Position numbers and translations under genes: made by a program. From Actinomadura macra NBRC 14102 (GTDB lineage Bacteria; Actinomycetota; Actinomycetes; Streptosporangiales; Streptosporangiaceae), in contig NZ_BCQT01000034.1 in the NCBI RefSeq assembly GCF_001552215.1, positions 1-49,554 of the forward strand: a stretch of DNA of 49,554 bases, in the 5' to 3' direction. The notes beneath the pieces are model-generated. The model saw only the letters and a program-made list of their open reading frames with translations. It did not search any database and was not told where the DNA came from. How positions within the stretch are numbered: position 1 is the first letter of the stretch; each line of letters opens with the position of its first letter. This document shows, one piece after another, positions 24,661-33,051 of this stretch.

Positions 24661-26085
24661 ATGAGCGAGACGTTCGCCGACCTGATCGCGTGCGAGGACG
24701 CGCTGATGTTCGTCAACGCGGCGATCACCTCCACCGGGCAGCGGGAGTTCCGGCACGACGAAGGCGAGCAGCGGCTCTCCCTCGACTTCCTTCACCGGTA
24801 CATGCTGGCGAACTACCGGGAACTGTACGCGGCGTCGCTCGCGCTGCGGATCAACGACCACAACGCCGCGCTGATCGTCCGGAACCTGCTGGCGCACGCG
24901 AGCGACGTCGGGGTGGAGCGCCGCCGGCACGAGGGGCGGCTGATCGCCCGGCGGCTCGAACTGCTGCCGCAGCAGCGCGTGTACCGGCTGTTCCGCGATC
25001 TGCGCGGGCTCGGCGTCAACAACCGGCGCACCCGCGCCATCCTCCGCGACTGGCTGGCCGGGCGCCGTGACCCGGCGTTCGACGCGGTCAAGTACCGCAG
25101 CGCCCTCAAGTCGGCGGTGCGGCACGCTCACCTTCCGCTGGACGGCGAGCTGGGCCCGTTCCTGTTCGCACCGCGCGGCGTGAAGTCGTTCCGGACGCCG
25201 ATCTTCGAGCAGTGGCGCCGCGCGCACTACGAGCAGGCCGCCCTGTACGAACTGCCCTACACGGTCGCGGAGGGGTTCGCGGCGAAGCACGAGATCCCCC
25301 GGAAGGTCTTCCTGGAGCGCATCGAGCCGCGGATGACGCGCCTGGAGCGCCTGCGCCTCCAGGAGAGCGCCCGAAAGGCCAACGTGGACGGCGTCGCCAC
25401 GGACCTGGGTGCGATGCCCCTGACGCGGCTCGCCTCGTACGTGCTGTCCCTACCGCTGGAGGACCGGGCCGCGCGCCGCGCCGAGCTGACCGCCGCCCTG
25501 CGCGCCGCCGCGCGGCGAGTGGCGGGCGCGGCCCGCGGTTCGTGGGGGAAGGTCACCGCCGTCCTGGACGACAGCTACTCCGCCACCGGGTCCGGGCAGA
25601 AGCGGCGCCGGCCCCTCGCGGTCGCGCTCGCCTCGTCCTACCTGCTGGAGGCCCTCGCCGCCACGTACACGCCGCTGTGGACGTCCGGGCGCACCGACGA
25701 GCTGCTGCTCTATCCCTACGGCCCGACGCCGCTCGGCGAGCGGATCCTGGACGCGCTCGACACCGCACCGGAGCGCCTGGTCATCATCTCCGACGGCTGG
25801 GACAACGCCCCGCCCGGCCTCGCGGCGGACGTCCTGCGGATCTGGCGGACACGGCTCGACCCCGCGCACCGGGTGATGATCGCGCACCTCAACCCGGTGT
25901 ACGACGCCGACGACTTCGACGTACGGCGGCTGGCGCCGACCGTGCCGACCGCCGGGATCCGCGACGCCGAGGACCTCTTCACGCTGATCGAGCTGGCCCG
26001 GTTCGCCGAGGGGCGGCTGGGGCTGGAGGCGCTGCGGGCTCACCTGGACGACCGGACGGCCCGCTTCCTGGAGGTGACGACGTGA
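24661..26085 (+). CDS. Ro60-like protein: helical domain plus vWA domain with MIDAS
   Basis: 474 residues. The first 290 are mostly helical and Arg/Leu-rich (LHRYMLANYRELYAASLALRIND, LIVRNLLAHASDVGV, RVYRLFRDLRGLGVNNRRTRAIL), as expected for a HEAT-like RNA-binding ring of the TROVE type. Residues of about 298-440 resemble a vWA domain: AVLDDSYSATG provides D303-x-S305-x-S307, a MIDAS metal site, and VIISDGWDN gives the later Asp. This domain order is that of Ro60/TROVE ribonucleoproteins, which bind Y RNA and misfolded RNA. The TROVE domain itself is inferred from architecture rather than sequence motifs. The stop overlaps the next gene by one base, so the two are an operon. Confidence 0.55.
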   Translation: MSETFADLIACEDALMFVNAAITSTGQREFRHDEGEQRLSLDFLHRYMLANYRELYAASLALRINDHNAALIVRNLLAHASDVGVERRRHEGRLIARRLELLPQQRVYRLFRDLRGLGVNNRRTRAILRDWLAGRRDPAFDAVKYRSALKSAVRHAHLPLDGELGPFLFAPRGVKSFRTPIFEQWRRAHYEQAALYELPYTVAEGFAAKHEIPRKVFLERIEPRMTRLERLRLQESARKANVDGVATDLGAMPLTRLASYVLSLPLEDRAARRAELTAALRAAARRVAGAARGSWGKVTAVLDDSYSATGSGQKRRRPLAVALASSYLLEALAATYTPLWTSGRTDELLLYPYGPTPLGERILDALDTAPERLVIISDGWDNAPPGLAADVLRIWRTRLDPAHRVMIAHLNPVYDADDFDVRRLAPTVPTAGIRDAEDLFTLIELARFAEGRLGLEALRAHLDDRTARFLEVTT

Positions 26086-27236
26086 TGTTCCGCCCCGACG
26101 GGCTGAGGACCGGGCCCTCGCAGGTATGGGCCTCGATCCGCCTCGTCCCGCTCCTGCGCGACGAGCCCGTCCCTGACCTACGGCTGCACCGCAGGCTCTA
26201 CGAGCAGCCGATCTCCGTGGTCGAAGTAGGGGACGGCACCGTCTACACCGCCTATGTGCCGCACGCCTTCGTCGCGACGTGGAGCGACGCCGATGAGCTT
26301 CCGGCGGCCTCGTACGGGACCCGCCTGCTGGAGAAGGACACCAGGTCCGCGCCGCCGAGGATGGCCGTCCGGACGACGCGGCGCATGGCGCGCAAGGCGG
26401 GCAGGGACAGACTCCGCTTCCTGCCGCTGCACCTTGCGGTGGAGGGCTATCTCGCGCTGCATTTCGGAGGCCCGGAGATCGCCTGGGAGGAGTGGTCGCG
26501 GCGGGCGGTCGCACAGGGCCTGTCCCCGCGGTGCGAGGAGACCTACCTCGGTCTGGAGGTGCGCGGTCTGGAAGACGCGCTGCGGATCTTCGAGATCCAT
26601 CCCGGGCAGTGCGGCGTGCTGGTCTATGTCGCCGACGCCCTGGCCAGCGTGTTCGTGACGCCGCACCCGGACGATTACCGGACGCTGCACCCGACCCTGG
26701 TCGAGGACCTCTTCGGAGAGCTGATCTACATGTACGGGACGCTGGGGGTGCCCGCGGGCGACGTGTCGGCGGGCATCGACGGTACCGGGATCGGTTCCCT
26801 CGCGGACCTGCGCGCCGCCACCGCACGGGCTCGGGACGAATGGGCCGACTTCCACGACGAGTTCATGGCCGGAGGACTTCGCGATCCCGACGGGTCCCGC
26901 CAGGTCGTCCAATACCTGAACGGGTTCGAGCTCGAACGCTTCCTGCCGTCGTTCGGGCTGCGCCGGGAGAACCACATCGGCGAGGCCATCGTCGACCCGG
27001 CCGGCCGCCTCGCCTACATGAAGACCTTCCGGCTGTCCGATGGCCAGGTCAAGCGCGGCTACCTGCTGAAGCAACTCGCCCAGCACGGCTGGCGGCTGGC
27101 GGACGCGGCCGCGTCCCTCGGCATCAGCGAGGGCAACCTGGCGCTGCGTCTCGAACGCTCGGGATTCGCCTATCTGCTGCGTCAGGACGTCCTGGACCAC
27201 TACCAGGCGCAGGCCCGGCGCGCAGGGGTCACCTGA
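26085..27236 (+). CDS. ARPP-2-like protein with C-terminal Fis-type HTH
   Basis: 383 residues from the ATG at 26085; a GTG at 26082 is an alternative. GGAGG lies 10 bases upstream, inside the vWA-protein gene. The N-terminus (GPSQVWASIRLVPLLRDEPVPDLRLHRRLY, then YTAYVPHAFVATW) is like the ARPP-2 proteins, named as partners of ADP-ribosylglycohydrolase and rhodanese-phosphatase families in RNA-linked or conflict gene neighbourhoods. The C-terminus (LLKQLAQHGWRLADAAASLGISEGNLALRLERSGFAYLL, about 330-368) is a Fis/NtrC-type HTH. Function not established. Coupling to the Ro60-like gene suggests a shared RNA-related complex. The name rests on remembered patterns and needs a profile search. Confidence 0.5.
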   Translation: MFRPDGLRTGPSQVWASIRLVPLLRDEPVPDLRLHRRLYEQPISVVEVGDGTVYTAYVPHAFVATWSDADELPAASYGTRLLEKDTRSAPPRMAVRTTRRMARKAGRDRLRFLPLHLAVEGYLALHFGGPEIAWEEWSRRAVAQGLSPRCEETYLGLEVRGLEDALRIFEIHPGQCGVLVYVADALASVFVTPHPDDYRTLHPTLVEDLFGELIYMYGTLGVPAGDVSAGIDGTGIGSLADLRAATARARDEWADFHDEFMAGGLRDPDGSRQVVQYLNGFELERFLPSFGLRRENHIGEAIVDPAGRLAYMKTFRLSDGQVKRGYLLKQLAQHGWRLADAAASLGISEGNLALRLERSGFAYLLRQDVLDHYQAQARRAGVT

Positions 27237-28041
27237 GGCCGGAGAAGAGGTCGTCCTCCTTGGCGGGCACCTCGACACGGGTCCGCTGCCGGACAAACGA
27301 CTCGGTAGAAAAAGCCATGAATTGGACCTCCTCCGGAAGTCGCAGCAGGAAAATGTTCTCTCCCTGGCTCGCATGCGCCCGAAGGGCCTTCACCTTGGCC
27401 TCGACGTACGAGGACACGTCCACGCGGCTGGTGATCAGCTCGTCGGGGGTGCCGAAGTCCTCGGGCGGGTCGAAGTCGATCTCGATGCCGGCCTCGGTGA
27501 TGTACTCGGACATCTGCTTGATGCCGGAGCGGGGCATTGCCGTGTAGTACAGCTTGTCTGGAATGTCGGTACTGTCGGCGGCGGCCACGGCGATGCGGTG
27601 GGCCTGGACGTGGTCAGGGTGCCCATAGCCGCCGTCTTCGTCGTAGGTGACGACGACCTGCGGCCGGTACCGCTCCATGAGCGCGGCCAGCTTCCCGGCG
27701 GACTCCTCCAGCGGGACGTTCGCGAACGCCTCCGGCGCCTCGTTCGCGTCCCAGCCGACCATGCCGGAATCCTGGTAGCCCAGCAGCTCCACCACGTCGA
27801 TGCCGAGGTGGGCGGCCGACTCGTGCAACTCGGCGATGCGCCGCCGCGCCACCACCGCCGCGTCATGGCCGGGCTCTCCGGGCTTCACGCCCCCGGCGTC
27901 GTCGCCCTGCTCACCGTTGGTACAGGTCACCAGGACGGTGCGGACGCCCTCGGCGGCGCAGCGCGCGAGCAGCCCGCCCGTGCCGAGAACCTCGTCGTCG
28001 GGGTGGGCGTGGACCGCCATCAGGGTGAGTTCGTGCTCCAT
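27229..28041 (-). CDS. PIG-L family N-deacetylase (LmbE/Mca-like)
   Basis: 270 residues from the ATG at 28041. Zinc-binding and catalytic motifs are present: AVHAHPDDE near the start and YDEDGGYGHPDH near residue 140, plus a C-terminal LRAHASQGENIF. In actinomycetes the family includes MshB and Mca, which deacetylate mycothiol precursors or cleave mycothiol S-conjugates. The spacing (HPDDE, then YDENGGYxHPDH) is closer to Mca than to bacillithiol enzymes, yet the middle region differs, so I leave the substrate open. It is convergent with the ARPP-2-like gene and overlaps it by eight bases. Confidence 0.85.
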   Translation of the reverse strand: MEHELTLMAVHAHPDDEVLGTGGLLARCAAEGVRTVLVTCTNGEQGDDAGGVKPGEPGHDAAVVARRRIAELHESAAHLGIDVVELLGYQDSGMVGWDANEAPEAFANVPLEESAGKLAALMERYRPQVVVTYDEDGGYGHPDHVQAHRIAVAAADSTDIPDKLYYTAMPRSGIKQMSEYITEAGIEIDFDPPEDFGTPDELITSRVDVSSYVEAKVKALRAHASQGENIFLLRLPEEVQFMAFSTESFVRQRTRVEVPAKEDDLFSGLR

Positions 28042-28142
28042 TGCTCCGGGACTCCTCGGGGCGCTCGTCCGGCCGTCCACTCTACGTGCTCGCGGCCGAA
28101 GCCGATCAAGGTCGGAGATGCCGATCGGTTCCGGAGAGCCGG

Positions 28143-29009
28143 TCAGGTCTGGGACGAGGACTCGGTCGCCGACAGGTCCGCCGGTGTGAGCGGGTGCGCC
28201 GGCTCGTCGAAGGGGAACAGCGACGTCGCGGTCAGGCCGTCCACGAGCAGGAGCTCACCCGGGGCGAGGAGCCGCCACCCGGGATCGTCGTCCATGCGCT
28301 CGCTGGCCACGACGCAGGCGGGCGTCGGCTCCCGGTGTGCCCTGACCTTCAGCCGGCCGGGCTCACGGCCAGAGGCCAGATGCCGGTCGGTGTCCGGCCG
28401 GCAGAAGGTGAGGGCCGGCTCGGAAGCGAGCGCCCACAGTTCGTGGGTCGCCGGATAGCGCAGCGCCCACAGCCTTCCTGACTCGGCCAGCACGACGTTG
28501 AGGGCGAACAGCGGCAGCTCGGCGGCGATGCGCCGGACGGCCGAGACGAGCCCCTCGGTGGTGTCGCCCCGCCTGCTAATCTCCGCGGTGACATATGCGC
28601 AGACGAGCTCGGAGTCGGTCTGCCCCTCGACCGGTGCGCGGTCCACGTCGGTGAGCCACGAGCCGAGTGTGTCCAGGCCCCGTACCACGCCGTTGTGGGC
28701 GAAGAGCCGGTCGTCCATGACGAACGGGTGGGAGTTGTGGACGTCGGGCGCGCCCGTCGAGGCGTACCGGACGTGGGAGACGAACGTGTGCGACGCGATG
28801 TGCCGGGCCTCGGAGTTGAAGTCGGCGTCCTGGAACGCGGCGATGGGCGCACGGTCACGGACCGGCTCCTCGCCCAGCGAGAACCAGCCGAGGCCCGTGC
28901 CGTCCGGCATCCGGCGGCTCTGGTCGCGGAGGCTGTCCGGGGCGTCCAGCAGCCAGAACGTGGCGTGCATGCGCGGGCCGCCGGTGGTCATCCCGAAGAG
29001 TCGACACAT
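28143..29009 (-). CDS. Class II glutamine amidotransferase (YafJ/EgtC-like)
   Basis: 288 residues. After removal of Met1 the catalytic Cys is residue 2 in MCRLFGMTTGG. The Ntn-hydrolase pattern continues with GTGLGWFSLG, HTFVSHVRYAST, VHNSHPFVMDDRLFAHNGVVRGL and GQTDSELVCAYV, which provide the glutamine-binding Arg, Asn, Gly and Asp. No synthase domain is attached. It resembles stand-alone GATase II proteins such as YafJ and EgtC, so it may be a gamma-glutamyl hydrolase; the ergothioneine genes are not nearby. It runs divergently from the HAD gene 71 bases away. Confidence 0.85.
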   Translation of the reverse strand: MCRLFGMTTGGPRMHATFWLLDAPDSLRDQSRRMPDGTGLGWFSLGEEPVRDRAPIAAFQDADFNSEARHIASHTFVSHVRYASTGAPDVHNSHPFVMDDRLFAHNGVVRGLDTLGSWLTDVDRAPVEGQTDSELVCAYVTAEISRRGDTTEGLVSAVRRIAAELPLFALNVVLAESGRLWALRYPATHELWALASEPALTFCRPDTDRHLASGREPGRLKVRAHREPTPACVVASERMDDDPGWRLLAPGELLLVDGLTATSLFPFDEPAHPLTPADLSATESSSQT

Positions 29010-29080
29010 ACCTGCACGATGCCCCCTGGTGGCCTGGTCACCCCCCGAGATCGGCCCTGGTCTTCCACGGTGGCCCGCCG

Positions 29081-29599
29081 ATGGCGTACGGTCCGGATAT
29101 GGGGTCGCCGCTGGTTCTCCTTGACGTGGACGGGGTTCTCAATCCCTTCGAAAGACCTCATCGCGGGTATCGCAGGCACCGTTGCTCGCCGAACGGGATC
29201 ACGTTCAACCTGTGGCTCGACCCCGCGCACGGGCCGTCCCTGCTGGAACTGGCCGAGTCCACCGGTGCGGAACTGGCCTGGGCGAGCTACTGGTGCCACA
29301 ACGCCAACGAGTGGATCGCCCCGAGGATCGGCCTGCCGGAACTGCCGTTCGTCCCGATTCCGCAGTTTCCCGGCATCGAGGCGGGGCGCTCGCTCGGCTC
29401 CTGGAAGGCCCGGCACGTGGCGGCCTGGGCGGAGGGCCGCCCGTTCGTGTGGTTCGAGGACGAGCCGGACGCCACCGACTGCATCGCCGGTGAGCCCGAG
29501 GTGGCCGACCACCTGCTGGTGAAGATCGACCCGCTGATCGGTCTCACCGGCCGTCACCTCGAACTCGCCGCGAGCTGGCTGAACGCCCGAACCCGCTGA
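29081..29599 (+). CDS. HAD-like domain protein (HAD_SAK-type)
   Basis: 172 residues; an ATG at 29099 (residue 7) is an alternative start. The HAD motif I is LLDVDGVLNPF (DxDG). Later, WASYWCHNANEWI provides the aromatic and Asn stretch, and PFVWFEDEPDATDC provides the acidic motif. The order fits the HAD domain found in Swiss-army-knife RNA-repair proteins and in stand-alone small proteins. It would be a phosphatase or phosphotransferase acting in the cytoplasm; the substrate is unknown. It lies 1.8 kb from the Ro60-like operon, which makes an RNA-related role conceivable, though the gene is not in that operon. Confidence 0.75.
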   Translation: MAYGPDMGSPLVLLDVDGVLNPFERPHRGYRRHRCSPNGITFNLWLDPAHGPSLLELAESTGAELAWASYWCHNANEWIAPRIGLPELPFVPIPQFPGIEAGRSLGSWKARHVAAWAEGRPFVWFEDEPDATDCIAGEPEVADHLLVKIDPLIGLTGRHLELAASWLNARTR

Positions 29600-29622
29600 C
29601 CGCCACGCACCGGACCGGGAGA

Positions 29623-30258
29623 TCAGCAGGTGCCGAGCAGCCCGTTCAGGGCCGTCTTCTCCGCCGAGTCGACCGTCAGGCCGTACCGGTACTTCACGTC
29701 GATCCACGACCGTGCGTACACGCAGCGGAACGAGGACAGCGGTGGCGTCCACTCGGCCGGGTCCTTGTCGCCCTTGGCCTGGTTGACGTTGTCGGTGACC
29801 GCCCACAGTTGCGAACTGCTCAGGTCGTTGGCGAACGCCTGGCGGCGCGAGGTCGTCCAGGACGAGGCGCCCGAGCGCCATGCCTCGGCGAGCGGGACCA
29901 TGTGGTCGATGTCGATGTCGGACGCCTGCGTCCAGGTGGCGCCGTCGTAGGGGCTGTGCCACGTCCCGGAGACCGCGGCGCAGGCCGCGTCCGTCTGCAC
30001 GTTGGTGCCGTCCCGCTTGAGGACGACTTCACGGGTGTTGCACGTTCCGGACTGGGTGATCCAGTGCGGGAACTTGTCGCGGCTGTAGCCGGTGGACGAG
30101 CCCTCGGCCGCGACGGTCAGGGCGGCGAGGTGCTGTGCGGCCTCGCTCGCGCCGGGGGGTGGTGGCGGAGCGGCGGTGGCGGCCGGGCCGAGCAGGGCCG
30201 CGACCGTGGTGGCCGCGGCGGCGGTGAACGCGGTGACGGCGATCCCCGTGCGTTTCAC
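29623..30258 (-). CDS. Secreted HNH-type nuclease (DUF1524-like)
   Basis: 211 residues. The N-terminus (MKRTGIAVTAFTAAAATTVAALLGPAATAA) is a signal peptide. The mature part has FPHWITQSGTCNTREVVLKRDG, then DIDIDHMVPLAEAWRSGASSW, a DxDH motif of the HNH/DUF1524 nuclease fold, QLWAVTDNVNQAKGDKDPAEWTPP, and the final CVYARSWIDVKYRYGLTVDSAEKTALNGLL. Those elements are standard for secreted actinobacterial HNH nucleases. It would degrade nucleic acid outside the cell. The Cys residues may form disulfides. It runs towards the HAD gene; stops are 23 bases apart. Confidence 0.9.
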   Translation of the reverse strand: MKRTGIAVTAFTAAAATTVAALLGPAATAAPPPPPGASEAAQHLAALTVAAEGSSTGYSRDKFPHWITQSGTCNTREVVLKRDGTNVQTDAACAAVSGTWHSPYDGATWTQASDIDIDHMVPLAEAWRSGASSWTTSRRQAFANDLSSSQLWAVTDNVNQAKGDKDPAEWTPPLSSFRCVYARSWIDVKYRYGLTVDSAEKTALNGLLGTC

Positions 30259-30383
30259 GGGAGCTCCTTCTCGCTAGGAAGTATGAACCGCCGTAAGTCT
30301 CGAATAGTTGGATAAACCGAAAATGTCTATTTGGTTAGCAAGGGTCACGATCAGGTCACGACGTTCCTCGGGGGGAGGTGTCA

Positions 30384-30419
30384 TTCGTCCAAGACGTCCG
30401 GGAACCGGCCGCCTAGCGT
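30384..30419 (+). promoter_or_regulatory. Copy B of the TTCGTCCAAGAC motif with TAGCGT promoter
   Basis: TTCGTCCAAGAC (30384-30395) is followed after 16 bases by CCTAGCGT (30412-30419), in which TAGCGT reads as a -10. CAAGAC then sits at the -35 position. The methyltransferase start lies 26 bases downstream of this -10. Confidence 0.6.
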
Positions 30420-30444
30420 CGCCGGGGAGAGAAGGGAGCGGACG

Positions 30445-31452
30445 ATGGCGAGATCACCGCTGATGGACATGGCCTTCGGGTACATGCCGGCGCAGATGGT
30501 GCATATGGCCGCCGAACTGCGGCTCGCCGACGCCCTCGCGGGCGAGCCGCGGACGAGCGGGGAACTGGCGAAGGAAACCGGCGCCCACGCGCCGTCCCTC
30601 TACCGCCTGCTGCGGGCGCTCACGTGCATGGGCGTCGTGGAGCAGCGAGAACGGGACCTGTTCGCCCTGACCGACGAGGGGTCACGGCTGTGCTCGGACG
30701 CGCCGGACTCGATCCGCTCGCTGGTGCTGCTGTTCTGCGGCCCGGACGTCTGGCGGACGTGGGGCGACATGGCCGAGACCCTCCGGACCGGCGAGTACGC
30801 CTGGCGCCGGGTGACCGGGAAGACGCCGTTCGAGTTCTTCGCCGACAACGAGGAACTGTCGGTCACGTTCAACGAGGCGATGGCCGAGCACACCCGCTCC
30901 GTCGCGCCGGTCCTGATCGAGGCACACGATTTCACCCGTTATGAGATGTTGGCGGACCTCGGCGGCGGCGACGGTACGCTCCTCGCCGCGATCCTCCGGG
31001 CCGCCCCGAAGCTGCGCGGCATCCTCTACGACCTGCCCACCGGGCTGGAGGCCGCCGCCGGCTCGCTGGCCGACGTCGCCGAACGCTGCGAAGTCGTCAC
31101 GGGAGACTTCTTCGAGTCCGTGCCGGAAGGCGTCGACGCCTACGTCCTCAAGAGCGTGATCCACGACTGGGACGACGAGAAGGCCGCCGCGATCTTGCGG
31201 ACGGTCCGCGCGGGGATGCGTCCGGACTCGCGGGTGCTCCTGGTGGAACAGGTCGTCCCGGAGATGGTGGGACCGGACACCATGGGCGTCCTGATGAACG
31301 ACCTCAACATGCTCGTCGCGACCGGCGGGCGCGAGCGGACCGCGGGGGAGTACCGCGACCTCCTCGCCACGGCCGACCTCACGATGGTCGCCGACACCGG
31401 CCCGGTGCCGCCGTCGAACTACCACATCATCGAGGCGACGCCGGCGGGTTAG
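30445..31452 (+). CDS. SAM-dependent O-methyltransferase (acetylserotonin OMT type)
   Basis: 335 residues from the ATG at 30445, after GAAGGGAGC. The N-terminal dimerisation/winged-helix domain (about 10-90) has MPAQMVHMAAELRLADALA and SLYRLLRALTCMGVV. The C-terminal Rossmann domain carries LADLGGGDGTLLAAIL (SAM motif I), LYDLPTGLE, and GDFFESVPEGVDAYVLKSVIHDWDD, where the His of HDW is the usual catalytic base. The pattern is that of plant- and polyketide-type O-methyltransferases. The substrate is unknown. Upstream it bears the motif shared with the VOC and TIGR03086 genes, so it may belong to the same regulon. Confidence 0.9.
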   Translation: MARSPLMDMAFGYMPAQMVHMAAELRLADALAGEPRTSGELAKETGAHAPSLYRLLRALTCMGVVEQRERDLFALTDEGSRLCSDAPDSIRSLVLLFCGPDVWRTWGDMAETLRTGEYAWRRVTGKTPFEFFADNEELSVTFNEAMAEHTRSVAPVLIEAHDFTRYEMLADLGGGDGTLLAAILRAAPKLRGILYDLPTGLEAAAGSLADVAERCEVVTGDFFESVPEGVDAYVLKSVIHDWDDEKAAAILRTVRAGMRPDSRVLLVEQVVPEMVGPDTMGVLMNDLNMLVATGGRERTAGEYRDLLATADLTMVADTGPVPPSNYHIIEATPAG

Positions 31453-31494
31453 TCTCTGCCGGGCACCGAAAGGCACGTTCCAGGGGTACCGGTT

Positions 31495-32142
31495 CTACTG
31501 GCGGGTCCAGTCCGGCTGGACGAAGTCGGCGACCCTGGTGTCCGGTCGCCCGAGGAGGACGACCTCGCGGAACTGCCACAGCATCGCGCCGGTGGGAGCG
31601 TGCACAGACCAGTCCGGCCCGAGCCGCATCTGGAGCAGACTCCCGCCAGCGGCCTGCGGAACCCACCGCGGCGTGTCGTCGTCGGCGAGCGTCCGCAGGC
31701 TCACATGGTGGATCGAGTGGACCTCGTCCGGGCTCGGAAGAAGGATCCCGGGATCGTCCAGCACGACCACGATCGGCGTGATGGCGAAGCCGGACGTGGC
31801 GGGAAAGTCGTCGAGCCTGCCGAGGACGTCGGCGGGCCCGGCGGCCAGCCCGATCTCCTCCCGCAGCTCCCGCAGCGCCGCAGCCTCCGGGTCCTCGCCC
31901 GGCTCAAGGCGCCCGCCGGGCAGGCCCCACTGTCCTGCGTTCCGTCCCCGGTAGGCGCGCCTGATGAGGATCACCGACGGGACGCCGCCGTGCTCGACCG
32001 CGCACAGGACGACACCGGCGCGGCGTAGCCCGCGCGCGTCGGGGACGGTCAGATGCTCGAACGCCGCGAGCCGCCCGGTCGCGGCGTCACGGAACGCCGC
32101 CAGGCTGTCGAGGGGACCGGTGCCGCGCAGAACGTCCGTCAT
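31495..32142 (-). CDS. NUDIX hydrolase
   Basis: 215 residues from the ATG at 32142, whose ATGA overlaps the AraC stop by four bases. The Nudix box is GGRLEPGEDPEAAALREL followed by REEIGL, fitting GX5EX7REUXEEXGU. VILIRRAYRGRNAGQWGLPGG before it, and GFAITPIVVVLDDPG and PDEVHSIHHVSL after it, look like the CoA/acyl-CoA pyrophosphatase group, but other nucleoside diphosphates are possible. The gene is translationally coupled to the AraC regulator, so the two are co-expressed. Confidence 0.85.
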   Translation of the reverse strand: MTDVLRGTGPLDSLAAFRDAATGRLAAFEHLTVPDARGLRRAGVVLCAVEHGGVPSVILIRRAYRGRNAGQWGLPGGRLEPGEDPEAAALRELREEIGLAAGPADVLGRLDDFPATSGFAITPIVVVLDDPGILLPSPDEVHSIHHVSLRTLADDDTPRWVPQAAGGSLLQMRLGPDWSVHAPTGAMLWQFREVVLLGRPDTRVADFVQPDWTRQ

Positions 32143-32978
32143 GCGTCGATACTGCCAGGACCGGCCTCGCGGGCGTACCGTGCCGGGGAAGAGCCGACCG
32201 CGGCGGTGAACTCGCGGGTGAAGTGGGCCTGGTCGGCATATCCCAGTTCGGCCGCCAGCGCGGACCAGTCGAGACCCACCCCGGTGACGGCCCGCTCGGC
32301 CGCCTCCAGCAGCCGGAACCGGCGGATCACCCACTTGGGGCCGACGCCCACATACTCGTGGAACAGCCGCTGCAGGCTCCGCGCGGTCAGGCCCACGTCC
32401 GCGGCGAGATCGTCCACCCTGACCAGGCCCGGCGACGCCGCGATCCGCTCGACGACCTCGGCGGCCCGCGCGGCCGACGGGTCCGGCTCGGGGGCCAGCC
32501 CGATGATGAACGCCTCCAGCAGCGCCAGCGCCTCCCCCGGGTCGGAGGTCGCGAACAGCTTCCCGGCCAGGGCGCCCCCCGCCGCGCCGAACACCTCGTC
32601 CACACCGAGGAACCGGCCGGTGATCTGGGAGACCGGTGCGTTCAGGAACGGCCGGAACCCACCGGGACGGAATCCCACACCGACCACCCGGCCCTCGTCC
32701 GCGATCTCCTCGACGAAGTCGTCGCGAACCACGCCCGCGATCCGCCCTCGCGTCCGGCCCTCGGTCAGGTAGCTCGTGAACGTCACATGGACGGTGGGCC
32801 GGGTGAGGACCCGCTGCCGGTGCGGGGGACGGCCGCGCAGCTCCCAGTGCAGCACCCAGAAGAACTCGACGAAGGGAGCCAGTTCCGGGGGCGGCGCCGT
32901 GCGCTCGACCCGGAAACGCTCCAGTCCCGTCCGCGGGCGCAGGATTCCCCGCGTCCCCGCGGGTAGGGATCGGCCCAT
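32139..32978 (-). CDS. AraC family regulator with DUF6597-type N-terminus
   Basis: 279 residues. The C-terminal 100 residues hold the two HTH motifs of AraC: VRVDDLAADVGLTARSLQRLFHEYVGVGPKWVIRRFRLLEA and WSALAAELGYADQAHFTREFTAAVGSSPARY. The N-terminus (ELAPFVEFFWVLHWELRG, then TVHVTFTSYL and VVGVGFRPGGFRPFL) is of the DUF6597 type. It probably acts as an activator. The divergent promoter 20 bases upstream of its start contains motif copy C, and two further copies stand before the VOC and methyltransferase genes, so it may control all of these and itself. Inferred, not shown. Confidence 0.85.
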   Translation of the reverse strand: MGRSLPAGTRGILRPRTGLERFRVERTAPPPELAPFVEFFWVLHWELRGRPPHRQRVLTRPTVHVTFTSYLTEGRTRGRIAGVVRDDFVEEIADEGRVVGVGFRPGGFRPFLNAPVSQITGRFLGVDEVFGAAGGALAGKLFATSDPGEALALLEAFIIGLAPEPDPSAARAAEVVERIAASPGLVRVDDLAADVGLTARSLQRLFHEYVGVGPKWVIRRFRLLEAAERAVTGVGLDWSALAAELGYADQAHFTREFTAAVGSSPARYAREAGPGSIDA

Positions 32979-33007
32979 AACCCCAGGCTAACGGGGGGAG
33001 TGTCGCG

Positions 33008-33044
33008 TTTGTTCAAGACCGTGCGCCGCCGGCCCTCCTAGCGT
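33008..33044 (+). promoter_or_regulatory. Copy C of the motif in the AraC/TIGR03086 divergent promoter
   Basis: TTTGTTCAAGAC (33008-33019) differs from copies A and B at two positions and is followed after 17 bases by CCTAGCGT (33037-33044). It lies between the AraC start (32978) and the TIGR03086 gene start (33052). Confidence 0.6.
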
Positions 33045-33051
33045 GGAGATC

